From contig JAZHRO010000022.1 of assembly GCA_037157565.1 (NCBI GenBank), positions 9,114,001-9,178,000 on the forward strand: a stretch of DNA of 64,000 bases. The letters run 5' to 3'. Shown here one piece after another: positions 11,101-23,060 of this stretch; within the stretch, counting starts at the first letter, position 1, and each line of letters begins with the position of its first letter. The stretch comes from Thalassia testudinum. Lineage: Eukaryota; Streptophyta; Magnoliopsida; Alismatales; Hydrocharitaceae. The notes under the pieces were generated by a model. The model saw only the letters and a list, made by a program, of their open reading frames with translations. It did not search any database and was not told the origin of the DNA. Position numbers and translations under genes: made by a program.

Positions 11101-13178
11101 TATTTTCGTACTTCCTCCTTTTCTTCGATCGTCCGTACTGAGAGCGAGGAATGGGTATGCGTAGGTTCTGAGATTCGCCATCCAACGTGAATCAGACGTC
11201 TGGCTGCAGTGCCAGATGACGGGAAAGACTTCCAGACGTCCGGGGTGACCATCGGACGTCTGGGATCTAGGCCAGACGCCCCTGCAGGCTTCTGGACGTC
11301 TGAGAGACTACGCAGAACAAAGGTATCCTCTAATCCACTTTTTAAGACATCTGGAAGATGTTCCAGACGTCTGATTTTGCACTATTTCGTCGTTTTCGAC
11401 CCGTTTAGGGCCCGTTCGAAGTCCGTTTTCCGTGTTTTGAGTTGCGTTCTTTTCGGAATTAAATCCTCTACCCGTCTACAGTAATTATATACTATTTTGA
11501 GAAACTCCTTATGTTTGATCCTTGTGATAGGATCCCATTCCATTGCAGTCTCGGGGGTTGCGGAGGCACGTGGGATTCCCGACCACGCCCCCAGTACTCC
11601 CGTTGTAACTGGTAGAGTGGCTTTTAAGTTTATTAGCATAATCTGTTAAATTATGGAACCATAAATAGAACCTAGGCCATTGCATGAATCCTAGGAATGA
11701 GAAACTAGGTTGAATGATAGATCCTAGAGTGTTGCATGAACCCTAGGGCTGAAAAACTAGATTGTATGATAGATCCTAGGGTATGGCATGAATCCTAGGA
11801 TGGGAAAACTAGTGGAATATATGAATACTACAGTCTTGGAAAAGTGGAAAGGAATAAATAGCTGCCTGTAATTTGATTTAACAGCTGCCTGTTATGAATA
11901 AATAAACGTGATTGAGAACATGGATTGTAATAACATGAAATTGGAAGGTGAAACCTAGATGTTCTGAGTTAAAAGAGCTGGAACCCTACGGGGAATTAGG
12001 AGTAGAACTCCTGGAAAGAGAAAGGAATGGAACTGAGAAAGAAAGACGTGGTAGTGTGCTGTCTCTTGGGTACGTAGTACCAGGGGAAGCACCTGTTACC
12101 TGTTTAGTGCAGAGCAGAGCCAGCCGCCCCAGGGACCCGGGGTTTGATCTGGCCACTTTGTACCGACTTGCTGGCCCTCGTGTACGTAGTACCGAGGAGA
12201 GCTACTAGTGTAGAGCGAGTACTAGCCACCCCACGGGCCCTGGGGTTCTGCTAGCTCACCTACACCGACTTGTTAGGCCCACTGGGCAAACCAGGGTAGT
12301 CAGGCGAGGGTGCGCGGACTGTGGAGGGGCAAGGCCCCTGTTTGGTTACTGTGGAGGGGTTATACCCCTGTTACTGAGAGGGCTCTGCCCTGTACTGGTT
12401 CCGTGCTGTGCTTTGGACGCACCCGTTAACGGAAACGACTGACCGCGTGCCAGTGCGGGTTAGCTACCTGTGCGTTTATCGCGTGTGCCGTAGTCATCGT
12501 TACGTCTGTTCGTGACCTTGGGGTGGTTGACTGAGAGTAGGATCACCACGGGGGACTCTCCCAGCCAGGAGAGCACCACGTGCTACTTCTACTGTTCAGA
12601 AAAGACTGCAATCAAGATCATTCCCATGAGGAACATTCGAGATCAAGTGAAGGATCTGAGAAATAGATAAATTATGAAAAAAATAGAAAGACATAAATAA
12701 AGGAAGAAAGAAAATAAAACAGCTACTGTACACTTTACTGTTTCTTTAGTTTAGCTGCCACTCTACTCAGCGTTTCGCTGACGTGTTACACTCGTTACTT
12801 TTCAGGACTAGGTGTTGAGCAGCCAGGGTCAGCGGCTGCAGAGGACGCTGGACCAAGTAGGGTCCAATAGAGTTATCACTGTTCTTTTGTGCCCTTTTGT
12901 TCCACTGTAGTGAGTAGTTTTTGTTACTCTCTGTACTTTTCTTTACTCGTAGTTCTTGTTATATTATAAATGTTGTTCTACTGTTGTGGTGGTACATGTT
13001 GTAGTAGTTCTTTTTCTTACTGCTGTATTTTGTTACTGCTAGTTATATTTCATGTTGAATGTGGTTTATTTTACTGCTCTTTTGGTTACTTCCTCGTTGG
13101 ACGACTAGGTCTTGGGATTAGTCTAGTCGGTTCGGTTCTCGTGTCTCATAGGAACTCGGGAATCGGGTCGTTACAAGA

Positions 13179-13189
13179 TGGTATCAGAG
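13179..13189 (+). other. Primer binding site, initiator-Met-tRNA type
   Basis: TGGTATCAGAG begins 3 nt after the 5' LTR end (13175). It is complementary to the 3' end of plant initiator methionine tRNA, the usual primer for Ty3 chromoviruses. The next base is T, where C is usual, so the match is short. Confidence 0.8.
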
Positions 13190-13357
13190 TAAGGTTGTCC
13201 CGAGAAGTGAATCAACTGACTGGAAAATAACCAATTCACATGTCTATAACTAGAGTAGCCACCACAACATATCTTTTGACATGAGCTCTTAGATGTTTCC
13301 GTTAGGTATCGTTCCATATTGACGGGTTCCGTGTTGTTTCGCGTCTCCTTGCAGGAG

Positions 13358-15250
13358 ATGCCTCGTCGTGGGACTGGTGAGGCGGGCCGCAGGCACGGCC
13401 GAGGACGAGGTCGGCGAGGTGGGCGTGCCGTTGCCAACGCCTTAGTGGACCATCCACTACTCCCGGGCGTCCAGGCCCAGGACCTCGCCCAGCTGATACG
13501 GGATATTGTGCGAGAGGAGCTCCACCCACCGCCCCGAGCGCCTCACCCTGGGGTTGCGGAGGGGGAGTCCTCTGTGGGACCACCCAACGGACGCGGCGCT
13601 GGACACGGGGGAGGGGATGGGCCGCCGCCACCCCCACCTTCCTCCGACACTTCTGTGCACGAGGCACCTTTTCCTGGAGGTGCACCAGCATCCCCACTGC
13701 AGCGCCACTCCGAGTTCTTCGGGCAGTTTCGGAAGTTGAAGCCCCCCTCCTTCAAGGGGGATGAGGACCCGACCGAGGCAGAGGACTGGCTCGAGCAGCT
13801 GGAGAAGATTTTCAACACCCTTCGCCCCCCGGTGGAGTGCCGCGTGGCCTTTGCCACGTACCAGCTGGAGAGTGCGGCACATAGGTGGTGGAGGGCGGTC
13901 AGGGGACAGGAGAGGGACGAGCCGACCTGGGATCGGTTCGTCGCCCTCTTCTGCGAGTAGTACTTTCCCCAGACGTGGCAGGACCAGAGGAGGCGGAAGT
14001 TCCACACTCTCTGCCAAGGGACGATGACCGTGAGCGCGTATCGCACGCGTTTCCTGGAGCTGTCCCGCTTTGCAGTGACAGCGGTAGCTACTGAGGAGGA
14101 GCGCCTTTGGAGGTTCACCGAGGGGCTCCGACCTGCGATTCGGGGGTATGTCAAACTCCTGAAGCTGCCTACGTTTTTTAGGGTGGTGGAGGTAGCCATG
14201 ACTTACGAGGAGACCAACCCATTCGCGCGAGACACTGACGGCGGGCGGAAGGGGCCCTTTCAGCCAGACTTTTCACAGGGTTGGCGAGAGAGGAGGCACG
14301 TGGCGTTCGCGGGAGAGCCGTCATGTTTTGCAGGGCCATCAGTGGCCTTTGGGGGCCCTCGACAGAGGCCAGTCGCCAGCACCGGACCCCCGCCCAGCCG
14401 ACAGCAGGGACCCACTGAGGGCGGGAGTCGGGTTCCCCTCTGTTACGAGTGTGGCCAGCCGGGCCACATCAGGAGGGACTGCCCGTCTAGGGCAGGAGGT
14501 CAACAGATACTTCCCGCACAGAGCACTGGAGGCCGCAGTTCCCAGGCGCGAGGAGGAGGACAGCAGTCACGAGGAGGGTACCGGCCAGCACCTGCTCGTC
14601 CGACGCAGAGTGTGGCTGCTTCGTCCGCATCTAGAGCTGAGGGGCGTATCAACGCCCTGACACACAGGGATGCCAGAGCTTCGGGCTCGATGGTGGTAGG
14701 TATGGTTTCAGTTTCCGGCAGACTCATTTACACACTTTTCGATTCCGGCGCTACGCACTCGTTTGTCGCAGCCAGTTTCGCAGTTAGTTTGGGCCAAGAC
14801 TATACGCTGTTAGAGAATCCATTCGTAATCAGAGGTCCGAGTGGTCAACTGTTTGTAGCTGTGGAGGTGTACACGGATTGCGAGGTCAGCGTCGGGGGAC
14901 ATAGCCTGCCAGCTGACCTGATTTTGATACAGATGGAGGACTTTGGCGTAATTCTGGGGATGGACTGGCTGTCCGCTTACCACGCCTTGGTAGACTGTTT
15001 TGAGAGGAAGATTGTCTTCTCCATGCCGGAGTTGCCTTCTTTCGAGTTTCACGGACAGCCAGTGGACGGAGGCTTCAGGTGCATTTCGACACTTCGGGCG
15101 GCGAGACTTTTAAGCCAGGGGTGTGAGGGCTTCCTAGCTTGTGTGGTGGCAGAGCCCAGCCCTGTGGCAGACTTCCAGAGCATCTCGGTGGTCAGAGAGT
15201 ACCCTGACGTGTTCCCAGACGAGTTACCAGGACTACCGCCCGAGCGTTAG
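13358..15250 (+). pseudogene. Family A gag and protease region, interrupted by TAG stops
   Basis: I chose ATG 13358 because it begins an arginine/glycine-rich gag start (MPRRGTGE); an in-frame ATG at 13319 also exists. Gag includes the capsid-like block around LKPPSFKGDEDPTEAEDWLEQ (13735-13800) and W-rich SAAHRWWRAV near 13875. A CCHC zinc knuckle CYECGQPGHIRRDC spans 14441-14482. The aspartic protease motif is DSGATHS at 14741-14761, with GMDWL near 14958. Gag packages RNA and the protease cleaves the polyprotein. The frame is continuous except for TAG at 13958-13960 in gag and TAG at 15248-15250 between protease and reverse transcriptase. No frameshift is seen here. Confidence 0.92.
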
Positions 15251-18073
15251 ATCGAGTTTGAGATCTCACTAGTACCAGGGACCAGCCCCATCTCCACCGC
15301 TCCATACAGAATGGCACCGCTTGAGCTGCGAGAGCTCAAGTCTCAGTTGCAGGACCTTTTGGAGAAGGGTTTCGTGAGGCCCAGTGCGTCTCCCTGGGGA
15401 GCCCCGGTACTGTTTGTGAAGAAGAAGGATGGTACCCTACGCCTTTGTGTGAACTATCGACAGCTGAATAGGGTCACCATCAAGAACAGATATCCGCTGC
15501 CAAGGATCGATGACTTGTTTGACCAGTTGCGGGGTGCCACGGTGTTCTCCAAGATCGACTTGAGGTCTGGATACCACCAGTTGAGGATCAGGGAGGTAGA
15601 CGTCTCCAAGACAGCTTTCCGCACTCGGTACGGACACTACGAGTTTTTGGTCATGCCGTTTGGGCTGACCAATGCCCCCGCTGCTTTCATGGACCTGATG
15701 AACCGGGTGTTTAGACCGTACTTGGACCAGTTCGTGGTGGTATTCATTGATGATGTACTCATCTATTCTCGAGATCGGACGCAGCACGGACAGCACTTGC
15801 GGATGGTTCTGGACATGCTGAGACGGCGTAGGCTGTATGCCAAATACAGCAAGTGCGAGTTCTGGTTAAGGGAGGTGACCTTCTTAGGTCATGTGATCTC
15901 TGGAGACGGCTTGGCGGTGGACCCAGCCAAGGTTGAGGCAGTGCTCAGGTGGGAGAGACCGCATTCAGTCACTGAGATCCGCAGTTTCCTGGGACTGGCA
16001 GGCTACTACAGACGTTTCATCAGAGGTTTTTCACAGATTGCGCGTCCTATGACACAGTTGACCCGGAAGGACATGCCCTTCACTTGGACAGATGCCTGTG
16101 AGGCGTGTTTTCAGGAGCTGAAGGAGATGTTGACTTCGGCTCTCGTGCTCACCATCCCTGACAGTAGTGGCGGGTTCGTTGTGTACACGGACGCCTCCTT
16201 GCAGGGGTTAGGAGGTGTGCTCATGCAGAGGGGTCACATTGTCGCTTACGCTTTGCGGCAACTAAAGCCCCATGAGCATACCTACCCTACCCACGACCTG
16301 GAGTTGGCAGCTGTCGTCTTCGCGTTGAAGACCTGGAGGCACTACTTGTATGGTGAGACCTTTGAGATTTTCACAGATCACAAGAGCCTCAGATACCTTT
16401 TTGATCAGAAGGAGCTCAACATGAGACAGAGACGTTGGTTGGAGCTCCTGAAGGACTACGACTGCAGCATTTCTTATCACCCGGGCAAGGCCAATGTGGT
16501 GGCTGACGCCTTGAGCCGGAAGGCGCCCGCACATTTGGCCAGTTTACTGTTACAGAGTTGGAGCCTCTTGGAGGAGGTGGGCAGTTGGCGACCCCTGGAG
16601 TTACGGGGGCACTGTGGGGCAGTGACTGTGACACGACAAACTAGGCCAGAGCTGATAGACCGCATCATCACAGGACAGATGGCCGATCCGTACTTGCAGT
16701 CCTTGCGCGACAGAGTACTGTCAGGAGAACCAGGGGACTTCTCTTTCACAGACCAGGTGCTACGCCTGAGGGGACGGTTGTGCGTTCCCAGGGACGAGGA
16801 GCTGTTGAGAGAGCTCCTGACTGAGGCACACGGTTCCAGATTCACCATACATCCCGGAAACATGAAGATGTACCATGACTTGAGACACGAGTTTTGGTGG
16901 AGGGGGATGAAGCGGGATGTGGGTGAATTCATGCAGCAATGCTTAGTGTGTCAGCAGGTGAAAGCCGAGCATCAGAAGCCTGTAGGGCCGCTACAGCCGC
17001 TTCCAGTGCCAGAGTGGAAGTGGGAGAGCATCACCATGGACTTGGTGGTGGGTTTGCCTGCTACCCAGCGAGGACACGACGCAGTCTGGGTAATTGTAGA
17101 TAGGCTGACGAAGACGGCACGATTCTTGCCGATCCGAGTCACTTTGGGACAGCACAGTTGGCAGAGAGGTATATCTGCGACGTGGTACGACTACACGGAG
17201 TTCCGCGGGAAATCATATCCGACCGGGATACCCGCTTTACGTCCCAGTTTTGGGCTGAGTTTCAGCAGGCCCTGGGGACGCGGTTGAGGTCCCCAGACGG
17301 ACGAACAGTCTGAGCGCATGATACAGACACTTGAGGACCTTTTGCGTGCCTGTGTACTGGACTGGAGGGGCTCTTGGGAGGAGCACCGGCCCCTGGCGGA
17401 GTTTGCATACAACAACAACTATCACTCGAGCATCGGCATGGCTCCCTACGAGGCTCTGTACGGACGGAGGTGTACGGCACCCTTGAGTTGGGTTGAGGTG
17501 GGGACCAAGTAGGAGGTTGGCCCCAGGTTGATCCGGTAGAGTCAGGAGGTAGTCGAGCAGATCCACAGGCGACTCCGCACTGTCAGGAGCAAACAGAAGA
17601 GCTACGCGGATCGGAGATGCAGAGAGGTACAGTTTGAGGTTGGGGACCATGTCTTTCTTCGTGTTTCTCCCATGAAGGGCCTGCAGCGGTTTGGGGTGAA
17701 AGGGAAGCTCGCGCCGAGGTTTGTGGGGCCCTTTGAGGTCCTAGAGTGGGTTGGACCCGTTGCTTACAGGCTTGCCCTCCCTCCCCAGCTTTCTAGTGTG
17801 CACAACGTGTTCCACATGTCCAACCTCAGGAAGTACGTAGCCGATCCCAGTCACGTACTGAGTCACGAGGGTGTCGAGGTGGGCGACGACCTGACCTACC
17901 CCGAGCGGCCAGTGAAGATTCTTGACCTAGCCGTCCGCAGTTTGAGACGAAAGCAAGTACCCCTGGTGAAGATTCTGTGGAGGAGCCAGCGGTACGAGGA
18001 GGCTACCTGGGAGCCTGAGGCGGCAATGCGGGAGCGGTACTCGGAGCTCTTCGCGGGTACGTCTTTCGGATAG
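15251..18073 (+). pseudogene. Family A reverse transcriptase, RNase H, integrase, chromodomain-like end
   Basis: Same frame as gag. Reverse transcriptase shows [13 protein letters not shown] near 15490, [13 protein letters not shown] near 15547 and the catalytic FIDD at 15743-15754. RNase H has [12 protein letters not shown] near 16180 and [10 protein letters not shown] near 16371. Integrase has an HHCC zinc segment ([13 protein letters not shown]...CLVCQQVK, 16850-16965) and the first catalytic Asp in [10 protein letters not shown] near 17032. Between about 17150 and 17290 two compensating indels throw the frame and remove residues before QTDEQSER, destroying the integrase core. TAG stops also lie at 17510-17512 and 17537-17539. 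The C-terminus has the GPFEVLEWVGPVAYRL block and a chromodomain-like LWRSQRYEEATWEPE. Confidence 0.92.
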
Positions 18074-18084
18074 GCTTCGGTCCT

Positions 18085-18172
18085 CTTTGAGTTTGTTATG
18101 TTTTTATATGACGTTTTCCCGCACCCTAGTTAGCGCAAGTTTCGGGGATGAAACTTCCTTTGAGTTTGTTAT
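18085..18172 (+). repeat. 15-bp direct repeat where the polypurine tract is expected
   Basis: CTTTGAGTTTGTTAT occurs at 18085-18099 and 18158-18172; the second copy ends 2 nt before the 3' LTR. In related elements a purine-rich tract touches the LTR, but here only TTCGGGGATGAAA (18141) remains, about 20 nt away. The plus-strand primer site may have been replaced or lost. Confidence 0.6.
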
Positions 18173-18174
18173 AT

Positions 18175-20856
18175 TGTTACAACCGCAGCTTCAAAACGTA
18201 TTTTAAGACATCTGGGAGGTGGCCCAGACGTTTGACCAGACGTTTGGAACCCCTTCCAGACGTCTGGGATTTGATTTTCTGCGGCAGGGTGGATTTCGTC
18301 TGCGCGCCTGCGTGCGCGGACCTACAGATACCCCTTTTCCCCTCTCTCTCCTCTGCAGGCACAGCGTTGCCCCCCTCTCTCGCTCTCTCTCTCCTCGCGC
18401 GGCTTTAAAAGGCCTCGCCCTCTCCCTCACTCTCATCCCCTCCGCTCCCTTCTTCCTCTTCCAGCCGGAGTGCGAGTGCGAGCGTGAGCGGCGGCAGTGG
18501 CAGCCGCGGCGGGTGTGCGGGAGGAGGTGTCGCGCGAGGGAGGAGACGCTCGGCCGTGAGGGCTCGAGCTTGCCGGGGCAGCTGGAGTCGGCCGGCGGGG
18601 GAGCCGCGGGCGTGGAGCATCGCTGGAGGGCTGCTGCAGCTCGAGCAGCAGGCGGACGAGGTGCGGTGCGGCCGTGCGTCACGGGCGGAGGGCGAGTAGC
18701 GCTCTGATTCTGGAAGTTTTTCCAGAATCAGACGTCTGGGTTTCCAACCAGACGACGGGGAAGACGTCTGAAAGGTAAGTTATTTTTGTACTTCCTTCTT
18801 TTCTTCGACCGTCCGTACTGAGAGCGAGGAATGGGTACGCGCAGGTTCTGAGATTCGCCATCCAACGCAAATCAAACGTCTGGCTGCAGTGCCAGACGAC
18901 GGGAAAGACTTCCAGACATCCGGGGTGACCATCGGATGTCTGGGATCTAGGCCAGACGCCCCCGCAGGCTTCTGGACGTCTGAGAGACTACGCAGAATAA
19001 AGGTATCCTCTGATCCACTTTTTAAGACATCTGGAAGATGTTCCAGACGTCTGATTTTGCACTATTTCGTCATTTTCGACCCGTTTAGGGCCCGTTCGGA
19101 GTCCATTTTCCGCGTTTCGAGTTGCGTTCTTTTCGGAATTAAATCCTCTACCTGTCTACAGTAATTATATACTGTTTTGAGAAACTCCTTGTGTTTGATC
19201 CTTGTGATAGAACCCTGTTCCATTGTAGTCTCGGGGGTTGCGGAGGCAGGCGGGATTCCCGACCACGCCCCCAGTACTCTCGTTGTAACTGGTAGATTGG
19301 CTTTTAAGTTTATTAGCATAATCTGTTAAATTATGGAACCATAAATAGAACCTAGGACATTGCATGAATCCTAGGAATGAGAAACTAGGTTGAATGATAG
19401 ATCCTAGAGTGTTGCATGAACCTTAGGGCTGGAAAACTAGATTGTATGATAGATCCTAGGGTATGGCATGAATCCTAGGATGGAAAAACTAGTGGAATAT
19501 ATGAATACTGCAGTCTTGGAAAAGTGGAAAGGAATAAATAGCTGCCTGTAATTTGATTTAACAGCTGCCTGTTATGAATAAATAAACGTGATTGAGAACA
19601 TGGATTGTAAGAACGTGAAACTGGAAGGTGAAACCTAGATGTTCTGAGTTAAAAGAGCTGGAACCCTATTGGGAATTAGGAGTAGAACTCCTGGAAAGAG
19701 AAAGGAATGGAACTGAGAAAGAAAGACGTGGTAGTGTGCTGTCTCTTGGGTACGTAGTACCAGGGGAAGCACCTGTTACCTGTTTAGTGCAGAGCGGAGC
19801 CAGCTGCCCCAGGGACCCGGGGTTAGGTCTGGCCACTTTGTACCGACTTGCTGGCCCTCGTGTACGTAGTATCGAGGAGAGCTACTAGTGTAGAGCGAAT
19901 ACTAGCTACCTCACGGGTCCCGGGGTTCTGCTAGCTCACCTACACCGACTTGTTAGGCCCACTGGGCAAACCAGGGTAGTTAGGCGAGGGTGCGCGGATT
20001 ATGAAGGGGCAAGGCCCCTGTTTGGTTACTGTGGAGGGGTTGGACCCCTGTTACTGAGAGGGCTCTACCCTGTACTGGTTCGGTGCTGTGCTTTAGACGC
20101 ACCCGTTAACGGAAACGACTGACCGCGTGCCAGTGCGGGTTACCTACCTGTGCATTTATCGCGCGTGCCGTAGTCACCGTTACGTTTGTCCGTGACCTTG
20201 GGGTGGTTGACTGAGAGTAGGATCACCACGGGAGACTCTCCCAACCAGGAAAGCACCACGTGCTACTTCTACTATTCGGAAAAGACTGCAATCAAGATCG
20301 TTCCCACGAGGAACATTCGAGATCAAGTGAAGGATCTGAGAAATAGATAAATTATGAAAAAAAATAGAAAGACGTAAATAAAGGAAGAAAGAAAATAAAA
20401 CAGTTATTGTACACTTTACTGTTTCTTTAGTTTAGCTGCCACTCTACTCAGCGTTTCGCTGACGTGTTACACTCGTTACTTTTCAGGACCAGGTGTTGAG
20501 CAGCCAGGGTCAGCGGCTGCAGAGGACGCTGGGCCGAGTAGGGTGTAGTAGAGTTACCACTGTTCTTTTGTGCCCTTTTGTTCCACTGTAGTGAGTAGTT
20601 TTTGTTACTCTCTGTACTTTTCTTTACTCGTAGTTCTTGTTATATTATAAATGTTGTTCTACTGTTGTGGTGGTACATGCTGTAGTAGTTCTTTTTCTTA
20701 CTGCTGTATTTTGTTACTGCTAGTTATATTTCATGTTGAATGTGGTTTATTTTACTGCTCTTTTGGTTACTTCCTCGTTGGACGACTAGGTCTTGGGATT
20801 AGTCGAGTCGGTCCGGTTCTCGTGTCTCGTAGGGACTCGGGAATCGGGTCGTTACA
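18175..20856 (+). repeat. 3' LTR of family A element
   Basis: Aligns end to end with 10477-13175. A visible difference is loss of about 20 bp near 18770 between two GACGTCTG repeats that are both present in LTR 1 at 11061-11090, as expected from slippage or recombination between repeat units. TATA-like box at 18403, hairpin at 18706. Confidence 0.95.
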
Positions 20857-21039
20857 GTAATTAATAAATTTCATGCTAATCCAAATGAGTAATTGATTAC
20901 TTTCATTCTAATCCAAATAAGTAAATAAACTTAATTCCATTCCAATTCAAATAAGATGCTTCACAAAATTAGTCTCTACAAGATTCAAGCACACATCCCT
21001 GCAATAGTAAGCTCCGCAGCTAACATCAATTACCAATTA

Positions 21040-21120
21040 CACTAGAAATCAAGACAACCATCTTCCTTCAATAATTATTAAAATAATACTTGACCATTCA
21101 AGAAAATAAGTTAACAGTGC
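21040..21120 (+). repeat. Direct repeat flanking the family A element, right copy
   Basis: Counterpart of 10400-10469: ACTAGAAATCAAGACAACCAT, ATTATTAAAATAATA and AATAAGTTAACAGTG occur in the same order, with a ~15-bp insertion before the last block. Confidence 0.55.
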
Positions 21121-21225
21121 AGTGACCAGTAGATCCTCGACTCAATCCCTCACATGCTTTCAATATATATATATTGATATGTTAAGGCATTTTACAAATT
21201 AAATTCCTTGTGAATAAGAAAAATG

Positions 21226-21226
<1 letters not shown>

Positions 21227-21287
<61 letters not shown>
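21227..21287 (+). repeat. (TA)n microsatellite
   Basis: About 30 uninterrupted TA units. Likely length-variable and able to form a cruciform. Confidence 0.98.
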
Positions 21288-21289
<2 letters not shown>

Positions 21290-22213
21290 CACACTTACAT
21301 AGATAGAAAACATGCCATGCAAGAGCTAGACCAAACAAATACTAACTGAATAATATTGGCATTTGACCCAGTAAGATCACAAATAAAATTAATTGGTCAG
21401 AGGGTATGATAATTTTTACAAAGTTTATCCTAAACAAATAGTTAAGGCCAATGTTATTCACAATAGCTAACTACTTTCCAAGTTGCAAAAATATTGTCAG
21501 GTTACCATCAAATAATTATTAGTACAGAAAAAGGGATTCAGAATGTGAAATAGAATGTGTTTAGAAATCTATAATCTACCATTTTTAAGTGATTGATATT
21601 GTACATAACCCACTATTAATTGAAATACATTATTATAGATTATCCCATAAACATTTATATATGCCATGAAAATATATATGATCTACATGTATATTTACAC
21701 AAACAATGGTTGCGTAATTCTACGAGAAGGATAGGTACTATATGGATACATAGTTTAAGCATCACATGTACACAGTCAACATAAGCAGCACTACAAAATA
21801 ATGTGTTCATAATTGGCCTGGTAAATTCATTACTAGACAAATCCACAAGCAATGCCCTAGAAACTATATGGTCACAGAATTATTAGACAAACTAGGAAAT
21901 TATTCGATTGTTTCTTGGGATCACATTCAAATCAAGCAATGCCCTAACAAGACCCCTAATTTGCTCAGCTCAAAGCCTAAAGGAACAACCTTGATCCTTA
22001 GAATTGGCGGAGAAGCAAAAGAAACTAAATAGGACAAGGAAAGGATCGAAAATTGAGAAGATCAGAAAGTATGTCAGAATACTATGGGAAATCAGGACTA
22101 GGGGTACTGCATCACTATGAGGTTGAGTATTCCATCTGTGACACAATATAAATGTCTGTATGCCCTTCCAGGTTATTTTATGATTAGTCGGGTGACCTTA
22201 CTTTAATATCATC

Positions 22214-23060
22214 TGTGATGACCCGAACCCCATCATGTAATTTAAAATGGTGAAATGCATGTTGCGAAGTCAAACTAAAACATGACCGTAGTCATCCAGT
22301 ACGTAATTATAAAATATGAACATAGCCAAACAACTAATCATATTGCATTGCAAGAAGAAAATAAAGACAAAAATATTATCCACAATAATCATAATCACAA
22401 ATCTAACCGTGGAAAGAAAAGTATGAAAAAGACTAGATGACAAAGAATTCCTGACGTCACATATTGCCTACAGGAATTGAACTAGTTCCCGCACCTGTCG
22501 CTTCGTATATGGCTGCTCCCGACCATTCAACAGTACCTAAGTATGAAGCCCAAAGTAGTCATCAGCAAACACTGATAGAATAGTGCAAGTAAAGGAAAGT
22601 GACCGAACAAACTAAATATGCAGAAAAATGGTACTAATATGTTACTTTTCTTATGCTTTATCCATTTACTTCTCAATTATTTATTATTTAATTTAATTGT
22701 GTGTGGCCTCTGATATTATGGTAATAATTGTTCCATATCAGTTCCTCGGAAGACATGAGGAGATCTCGTTGCGATTTCTTGAGAGGTATAACATGTACAT
22801 AGTGTCCTCAACTTGGCTGGAAGGAAACTCTGCACTCTCCTTATGTCCCATTCCAACACCTCGGGGTCCTGCCGCAGGTAGTGTAGCGACTGCATACCAT
22901 GAGCTATACACATAAATGCAACCCATGCTAGCTCGTAGATAACCCTTTCCACGACCTGGGTATATATCCAACCAATTATCATATATATGTATGTACCCAC
23001 GTACCCCTACCTTACTACCCAATTAGCCAATGGGCCTATTATAGAGTTATAGAGAGGTTA
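22214..23060 (-). mobile_element. Possible Ty3-type LTR fragment, minus strand
   Basis: Begins TGTGATGACCCGAACCCC, which resembles the reverse complement of a Ty3 LTR end (compare TGTAACGACCCGGTTCCC in family A solo LTRs). Similar landmarks follow, such as GGAATTGAACTAGTTCCCGCACCTGTCG near 22470 and a GC-richer part near 22830-22980. The right boundary is uncertain. No protein match, so this rests on layout. Confidence 0.35.

Larger units (their letters stand above)
10477..13175 (+). repeat. 5' LTR of family A element
   Basis: Starts TGTTACGACC and ends GGGTCGTTACA, which are imperfect inverted terminal sequences. Its first 900 bp carry clusters of the palindrome CAGACGTCTG, with six perfect copies at about 10527, 10539, 11029, 11080, 11191 and 11365 plus many variants. 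A TATA-like box lies at 10703, a hairpin at 11006 and a splice-donor-like sequence near 11095. The 3' part holds the CCTAGG repeats and long moderately GC-rich stretches. Confidence 0.95.
10477..20856 (+). mobile_element. Complete Ty3 chromovirus (Tekay/Del-like), family A
   Basis: The element is bounded by two LTRs of about 2.7 kb (10477-13175, 18175-20856) and by a perfect 5-bp target duplication GTAAT (10472-10476, 20857-20861). Inside are an initiator-Met-tRNA-type primer site, then gag with a zinc knuckle, aspartic protease, reverse transcriptase, RNase H, integrase and a chromodomain-like C-terminus. That order, with integrase after RNase H, defines Ty3-type elements. Gag-pol is a single frame broken by TAG stops and an integrase defect, so this copy is non-autonomous. 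The LTRs differ by only a few percent in blocks I compared by eye, so insertion is fairly recent. Confidence 0.96.
20862..22213. other. AT-rich intergenic DNA
   Basis: No coding similarity seen. It includes the right copy of the element-flanking repeat (about 21040-21120) and the (TA)n tract. Confidence 0.6.

Noticed and set aside
10733..11185. Arginine/proline/serine-rich open frames in family A LTRs (also 18203-18707, 31425-32228, 48477-49106)
   Set aside because: They reflect the GC-rich LTR leader; frames are open on both strands and are not kept in register between LTR copies.
13958..13960. Programmed stop-codon readthrough between parts of gag
   Set aside because: The TAG falls inside gag, not at the gag-pol border, its following bases (TACTTT) do not fit known readthrough contexts, and three more TAGs follow downstream; simple decay explains it better.
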